Part shown: positions 6,635 through 10,019 of the stretch, one piece after another
Numbering within the stretch: the first letter of the stretch is position 1
How the letters are laid out: each line of letters opens with the position of its first letter
Assembly (NCBI RefSeq): GCF_000003605.2
Contig: NW_003125084.1
Coordinates: 1 to 10,019 of the forward strand
Origin: Saccoglossus kowalevskii
Taxonomy: Eukaryota > Hemichordata > Enteropneusta > Harrimaniidae
DNA: 10,019 bases
Reading direction: 5' to 3'
Position numbers and translations under genes: made by a program
Notes under the pieces: generated by a model
What the model was told of the DNA's origin: nothing
What the model saw: only the letters and a program-made list of their open reading frames with translations
Database searches by the model: none

Positions 6635-6909
6635 GGCACAGGCGCTCGGAACGTTTCTTGGCTAATAAAATAATGACCTAAAGTGGGATCGGCATAGTTC
6701 CGAGCGCCTGTGCTGTAAGGCCAAAAAACAACTTATGTTGCCCTCAAGTCGGAAAATTGAAATTAGGTAGGTCGGTCAGATGTTTTTTTTAAATTCGTGA
6801 AAACTAAGGGTATCGTAAATAGCCGAGATATATGGGTAAAAAAAACGCGATCCGATATTTCATATTTTTCGGTCGGTCGCTGAAGGCAACAAAACATTTT
6901 TGTTTGGCC
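6635..6909. mobile_element. Harbinger-like MITE interrupted by the hAT-like MITE
   Basis: The uninterrupted copy of the element is 6719-6909 (191 bp), flanked by TAA (6716-6718 and 6910-6912). Its ends start GGCCAAA, and the left arm and the reverse complement of the right arm match at about 23 of 28 positions through TTGCC.TCA. The TAA duplication and GGCC start fit PIF/Harbinger MITEs. It differs in arm sequence from the 414-bp element, so it is a separate family. The original first bases TAAGG are now present twice (6632-6636 and 6716-6720), because a second element inserted two bases inside its left end. No open frame is present. Confidence 0.75.
6637..6712. mobile_element. 76-bp hAT-like MITE with perfect 8-bp duplication
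   Basis: Perfect 16-bp terminal inverted repeats, CACAGGCGCTCGGAAC (6637-6652) and GTTCCGAGCGCCTGTG (6697-6712), enclose 44 bases. The element is flanked by identical 8-bp direct repeats CTGTAAGG (6629-6636 and 6713-6720). An 8-bp duplication is the hallmark of hAT transposons, although P elements also give 8 bp. The CA-initial TIR with a CTCGGAAC core resembles hAT ends. Exact arms and duplications imply a recent insertion. It is too small to encode anything. As RNA it could fold into a 16-bp stem. Confidence 0.85.
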
Positions 6910-7050
6910 TAATTATGGTTGGAGCTTTGATCGAATGTATTAAACTTCAACTGTATTACATGTGTAATTAATGAAATCCCTGAACACACTGCCATTTTAC
7001 TAGCCCTACGTATATCACTGTGTTAATCAGGGCGAACTAATGTACACCGT

Positions 7051-7557
7051 CACATTCACAGAACATTCCAGATACACTTTTAGAACATGCTGTGAACATT
7101 TTAAGACACGTTTTCAGATCATGTAAAGAACATTTCTAGGACAAGTTCTCAGATCATGTTGAGAAACATTTTAAGAACATGTTTCTGATCATATGAGAAC
7201 ATCTAAAAACACATTCACAGAACATTCCAGATACACTTTTAGAACATGTTGAGAACATTTTCAGAACACGTTTTCAAATCATGTTGAGAACATTCTAAAA
7301 ACACATTCACAGAACATTCCAGATACACTTTGAGAACATATTGAGAACATTTTAAGAACATGTTTTCAGATCATGTTGAGAACATTTTAAGAACACATTC
7401 TCAGATCATGTGGAGAACATTTTAAGAACACGTTCTCAGATCATGTTGAGAACATTTTAAGAACACATTCACAGAACAATCCAGATACACTTTTAGAACA
7501 AGTTGAGAACATTCCAGAAACATGTACATAATGTTCCATAAACACATTCAAAACACT
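7051..7557. repeat. Tandem array, 35-bp monomer with GAACA half-sites
   Basis: The monomer, of the form GAGAACATTTTAAGAACACG then TTCTCAGATCATGTT, repeats with a clean 35-base period at 7381-7451 and less regularly elsewhere. A longer variant carrying ACATTCACAGAACATTCCAG recurs at 7052, 7211, 7303 and 7465 (spacings 159, 92 and 162), so two monomer types are interleaved. Monomers are internally near-palindromic (AGAACACGTTCT, GAACATGTTT). No coding frame is kept. Confidence 0.9.
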
Positions 7558-7642
7558 GGTGGTATAATTAAAAATTGTTATTACTTTCAGCCTTAACCAC
7601 TCTTTGATAAAATAGAGCCTTCATGAATGGCAGAACTAAGGA

Positions 7643-7722
7643 AGCAGTTTGCTGGCAGTGATAAATCCTAGAAATCATCTACCATAAATCCAATCAAATG
7701 TGGAGATTTACAGCAAACTGCT
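7643..7722. repeat. 80-bp perfect-stem inverted repeat
   Basis: AGCAGTTTGCTG (7643-7654) and CAGCAAACTGCT (7711-7722) are exact reverse complements with a 56-base loop. Inner partial pairing (TAAATC against GATTTA) follows. No flanking target duplication was recognised beyond a shared ATGAATG on the two sides (7623-7629 and 7723-7729). Confidence 0.65.
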
Positions 7723-7890
7723 ATGAATGATGGGAAAATAGTGGAAGAACTGACAGCTCAAGTCACTGAACATATAAGTCATATGAGAATGGAAGAACCA
7801 ATCACGTTGATTGACATGGATCACATGTTAAATCATGTGACACAGGAACATAGTAGGAACCAATCACAGTTATTTGAATTGATCACATGA
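7714..7890 (+). CDS. Candidate small exon or short open frame
   Basis: A frame runs from CAA 7714 (just after TTTACAG, a possible weak acceptor) through ATG 7723 to TGA 7888-7890, 58 codons plus stop. The predicted product is hydrophilic and Met/Glu/His-rich (for example KIVEELTAQVTEHISHM) with no family I recognise. It is in phase with the donor at 6581. Against it, the second half lies in a diverged tandem duplication (GAACCAATCAC at 7795 and 7857, 62 bases apart) and near-palindromes (TCACATG...CATGTGA), so the open frame may be accidental. Confidence 0.2.
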   Translation, partial: QTAMNDGKIVEELTAQVTEHISHMRMEEPITLIDMDHMLNHVTQEHSRNQSQLFELIT

Positions 7891-7925
7891 TATTATTCAG
7901 TCACATGATGTGTCACATTTAGTAA
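7795..7925. repeat. Two diverged copies of a roughly 62-bp unit
   Basis: GAACCAATCAC starts at 7795 and 7857. Each copy continues to a GATCACATG motif followed by a second ATGTG-containing arm (ATCATGTGACAC and TCACATGATGTGTCAC). The copies share landmarks but differ at many positions, so this is an old duplication rich in CACATG/CATGTG palindromes. Confidence 0.5.
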
Positions 7926-8204
7926 TCCTTGATTGGAAGATACCTACTTAGACCAAGACATGTTTTCTATCCCACGGACACAATGCTTACTCCTAACTAA
8001 GCACAAAATCTTATTTTAAGTCATCTACTGAAGCATTTTGCAATGTTTTGTTTAATTTGCTTATTTTTTTATTTCCATGGCAACAGCCTTTATCGTTGCA
8101 TCCGGCTACATAGAATACTTTCACAACAGATTCAGTTCCCCCTCCAGGTTTTAATAGTGTGATAGGTTTTTGCTTGAATTCTGACATGTTTTTTGTATAT
8201 ATAT
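7926..8204. other. AT-rich spacer, no gene seen
   Basis: No sizeable open frame is present. CCATGGCAAC at 8077-8086 is half of an X-box-like palindrome and has no other promoter motif near it. A TATATATATT run precedes the next tandem array. Confidence 0.45.
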
Positions 8205-8743
8205 TTGCACAGTTCTGATGACAGTCACTTTTAAGTGGAATTCATTATGCAATAAGTAAACATTTGCTATTTCAGCCTTCCCAGCATGCACTGTTCTGAT
8301 GACAGTCACTTTTAGTGGAATTCATTATGAAATAAGTAAACATTTGTTGTTATGTAAGCCTTCCCAGCATGTACTGTTCTGATGACAGTCACTTTTAAGT
8401 GGAATTTTTTATGAAATAAGTAAACATTTGTTGTTATGTCAGCCATCCCAGCATGCACAGTTCTGATGACAGTCACTTAAGTGGAATTCATTATGAAATA
8501 AGTAAATATTTGTTGTTATGTGAGCCTTCCCAGCATGCACAGTTCTGATGACAGTCACTTTTAAGTGGAATTCTTTATGAAATAAGTAAACATTTGTTGT
8601 TATGTGAGCCTTCCCAGCATGCACAGTTCTGATGACAATCACTTTTAAGTGGAATTCATTATGAAATAAGTAAACATTTGTTGTTATGTGAGCCTTCCCA
8701 GCATGCACTGTTCTGATGACAGTCACTTTTAAGTGGAATTCTT
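8205..8743. repeat. Tandem array, seven units of 81-84 bp
   Basis: GTTCTGATGAC starts at 8212, 8293, 8376, 8460, 8542, 8626 and 8710, giving unit lengths of 81, 83, 84, 82, 84 and 84; the last unit is partial. Each unit has CAGCATGCAC, CTGATGACAGTCAC, the small foldback CACTTTTAAGTG and ATGAAATAAGTAAA. Unit identity is high. As 84 is divisible by three, a minus-strand frame (8439-8726) reads through three units as a 28-residue peptide repeat, but the 81-83-bp units break it, so I treat that frame as accidental. Confidence 0.95.
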
Positions 8744-9300
8744 CAAAGCTTACTATTTACACCAGATGTATTTTTGTGATAAACTTTTCAAGCCTTGCTT
8801 AAATACGATATGAAAAAAAAGACAATAATATCTTTGTGAAGGTTGACACTTTTTCTGAAAAGGGAACTAGAAATTCCTGTTTTTCCAACAGTCCAATTTT
8901 GTTGCATTTTCTTCATTAAACTTGACTAAACCGCAACCAATCTGGAGTTACATTTTAATTCAAACATAATGCACTTATATTAATTGAACTATATTTAAAC
9001 AATAATAAATGACCCACCAAACCATTATAGGTTCTCAGGGAGTTCATTATTGTTATTATTTTGTACCGTTGTAAATGCTAGTCGATTTGTTGCCACTAAA
9101 AATCGGAAAATTTGGGGAAAAATCCACATTGAATAACTGGCCTGTGAATCTGAATAATTTGAAATGTCTTTCTGGATTTGTTTTTCACAATCTTATATGG
9201 CAAATAAGAAACTAAGAAAGAAACTAGTTTTAATTCATCAAATATTATTGTATATTCATTTACATTGCGAGTGAACGAGTGACTTACGTGTAGTGTGGAA
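8744..9300. other. AT-rich spacer, no firm gene
   Basis: The region is poly(A)/poly(T)-rich. A good acceptor (TGTTTTTCCAACAG, AG at 8890-8891) is followed by 25 open codons in phase 0 to TAA 8967-8969, with AATAAA at 9004-9009. This could be a terminal exon for the donor at 6581 but has little else to support it. A 79-codon minus-strand frame (9096-9335) is not recognisable. Confidence 0.35.
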
Positions 9301-9584
9301 TAGCATAGTAGTGATTGCCTGAGCGAACAGCACACCGTGACCGGTATGCCGTATCAGTCTTCGTCGCAGTCTTGCATTTCTGGCTTGCACAACGCTATGC
9401 TAAATCGCCACCGTTGACCGACTTGATCGACTGTGCGTAGGGGTGCGCACAGAGGGTTCATGTACGTAGTCGTATCATTGCCCCATCCCATGAGTGTTTT
9501 CCAACCATCAATGTAGATGTTATTGACAACTGTCTATAGGAGGCGGGGGATTTGACAAATACTTTGAAGGCAAACAAAACTTAC
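9301..9584. other. More CpG-rich unassigned DNA
   Basis: CpG is more frequent here than in the preceding kilobase. TAGCATAG near 9301-9308 and CTATGCTA near 9393-9400 form an 8-bp inverted repeat about 100 bases across. ACCGGTATGCCGTAT is locally symmetrical. No gene or promoter arrangement was recognised. Confidence 0.35.
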
Positions 9585-9669
9585 AGGCGTAGAGCGCGAA
9601 TGAACATGACCGGGAAGCTAGTGGGTGTTAGCCATCCGAGAAGGAGAACCAACAGTGATTTTAATCTCA
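9585..9669 (-). other. Weak candidate internal exon (minus strand)
   Basis: On the minus strand, the pyrimidine-rich TCTGTTTATTTATACAG acceptor (AG at 9670-9671) and the CCT|GTAAGT donor (GT at 9583-9584) bound 85 bases. One of the three frames is open and encodes a hydrophobic run (SLLVLLLGWL). The acceptor lies in a small hairpin (ACAGTGA/TCACTGT, 9652-9674 region). No partner exon in a compatible phase was found: the nearby ATG at 9852 with a GTGAGT donor gives a stop. Confidence 0.18.
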
Positions 9670-10019
9670 CTGTATAAATAAACAGATACACACCTGAGAA
9701 CACGGATACTTCCATTTATTTATGCAAACTGTGCCTGGACCGTTACATATACTGTGAGTCAACACCGAGAAAATACAATTCACGTCGGTCTTTTGTCGAT
9801 CTCGTTTCGCAAATTGTGTAGTACTACTCACTACAAAACAGAACAAATTCATCTCTCTGTACTCGTAGACATGCCCTAACTTTGTTTATCGCATTCGCTG
9901 GAATAAATCACCTTTGCTTAAGCTCACTTCATCAACACGATAGGGCGAACTAGTTGGGAGGCCACCAGGACAGCAGCATGACCAGTTGCGGAATCTAGAA
10001 GCGCGCGTACTGGATGGAA
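9670..10019. other. Right end of window, unassigned
   Basis: A minus-strand frame (9667-9852) shows no recognisable domain. Near the end, GGCCACCAGGACAGCAG (about 9960-9976) partly resembles a CTCF site, and GCGCGCGTACTGGATGGAA runs to the edge. Any gene starting here would lie mostly outside the window. Confidence 0.35.

Noticed and set aside
8212-8224. Definite C/D-box snoRNA genes in the 84-bp array
   Set aside because: The base before TGATGA is C, where a purine is expected, and no terminal stem or separate D box was found. It is kept only as a question in the findings.
8439-8726. Minus-strand 95-codon frame with 28-residue repeats
   Set aside because: It follows from an 84-bp (3 x 28) non-coding tandem unit. 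Units of 81-83 bp break the frame elsewhere in the array and no domain is recognisable.
9667-9852. Minus-strand 61-codon frame as a gene
   Set aside because: No domain is recognisable, a GTGAGT donor lies within its first codons, and joining that donor to the next acceptor gives a stop.
9960-9976. CTCF insulator site
   Set aside because: Only the GGCCACCAGG half resembles the consensus. The following GGGCGC part is missing, and CTCF preference is not known for this host.

Overview
The window looks like non-coding animal nuclear DNA, probably from an invertebrate. It is AT-rich and has no long open frame, no bacterial-type gene packing and no recognisable tRNA or rRNA gene. It holds a decayed BEL/Pao LTR retrotransposon, several small non-autonomous DNA transposons (MITEs) with target-site duplications, and three different tandem-repeat arrays. 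BEL/Pao elements are confined to metazoans. MITE-rich, minisatellite-rich DNA of this kind is common in molluscs and other marine invertebrates, but the species cannot be fixed from the sequence.

Layout. 1-655: an AT-rich flank with a 92-nt inverted repeat (240-331), a CpG-rich 128-bp terminal-inverted-repeat element with TA flanks (389-516), and a cluster of CRE, CCAAT and E-box motifs. 656-2055 (+): a BEL/Pao pol relic readable as shifted open segments: the linker before integrase, the zinc-binding approach region, the DDE integrase core and the DUF5641-like C-terminal domain. It is broken by frameshifts and stops. 2056-3091: mostly unassigned, with one weak exon candidate on the minus strand. 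3092-4060: a 41-bp minisatellite whose starts stay in register over 23 complete units, with signs of multi-unit duplication. 4061-4587: CRE/ETS/TATA motifs, then a minus-strand LTR-like block with TATATAAAG and AATAAA. 4588-5001: a 414-bp PIF/Harbinger-type MITE with TTA duplications.

5002-6340: AT-rich DNA with short palindromes and one CCAAT/TATA cluster. 6340-6581: a TATA-less promoter-like cluster (inverted CCAAT, RFX X-box, YY1, ETS), then a short open segment ending at a consensus splice donor. 6629-6912: a nested pair of MITEs, in which a 76-bp hAT-like element with a perfect 8-bp duplication sits two bases inside the end of a 191-bp Harbinger-like element flanked by TAA. 7051-7557: an array with a 35-bp monomer rich in GAACA half-sites. 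7643-7722: a 12-bp-stem inverted repeat, overlapping a possible small exon (7714-7890). 8205-8743: an array of seven roughly 84-bp units. 8744-10019: AT-rich DNA grading into more CpG-rich DNA, with one weak minus-strand exon candidate.

No intact protein-coding gene can be demonstrated. The firmest results are the BEL/Pao relic, the nested MITE pair, the 414-bp MITE and the tandem arrays. The promoter and exon calls are hypotheses that transcript data could settle. I found no convincing new multi-gene system.
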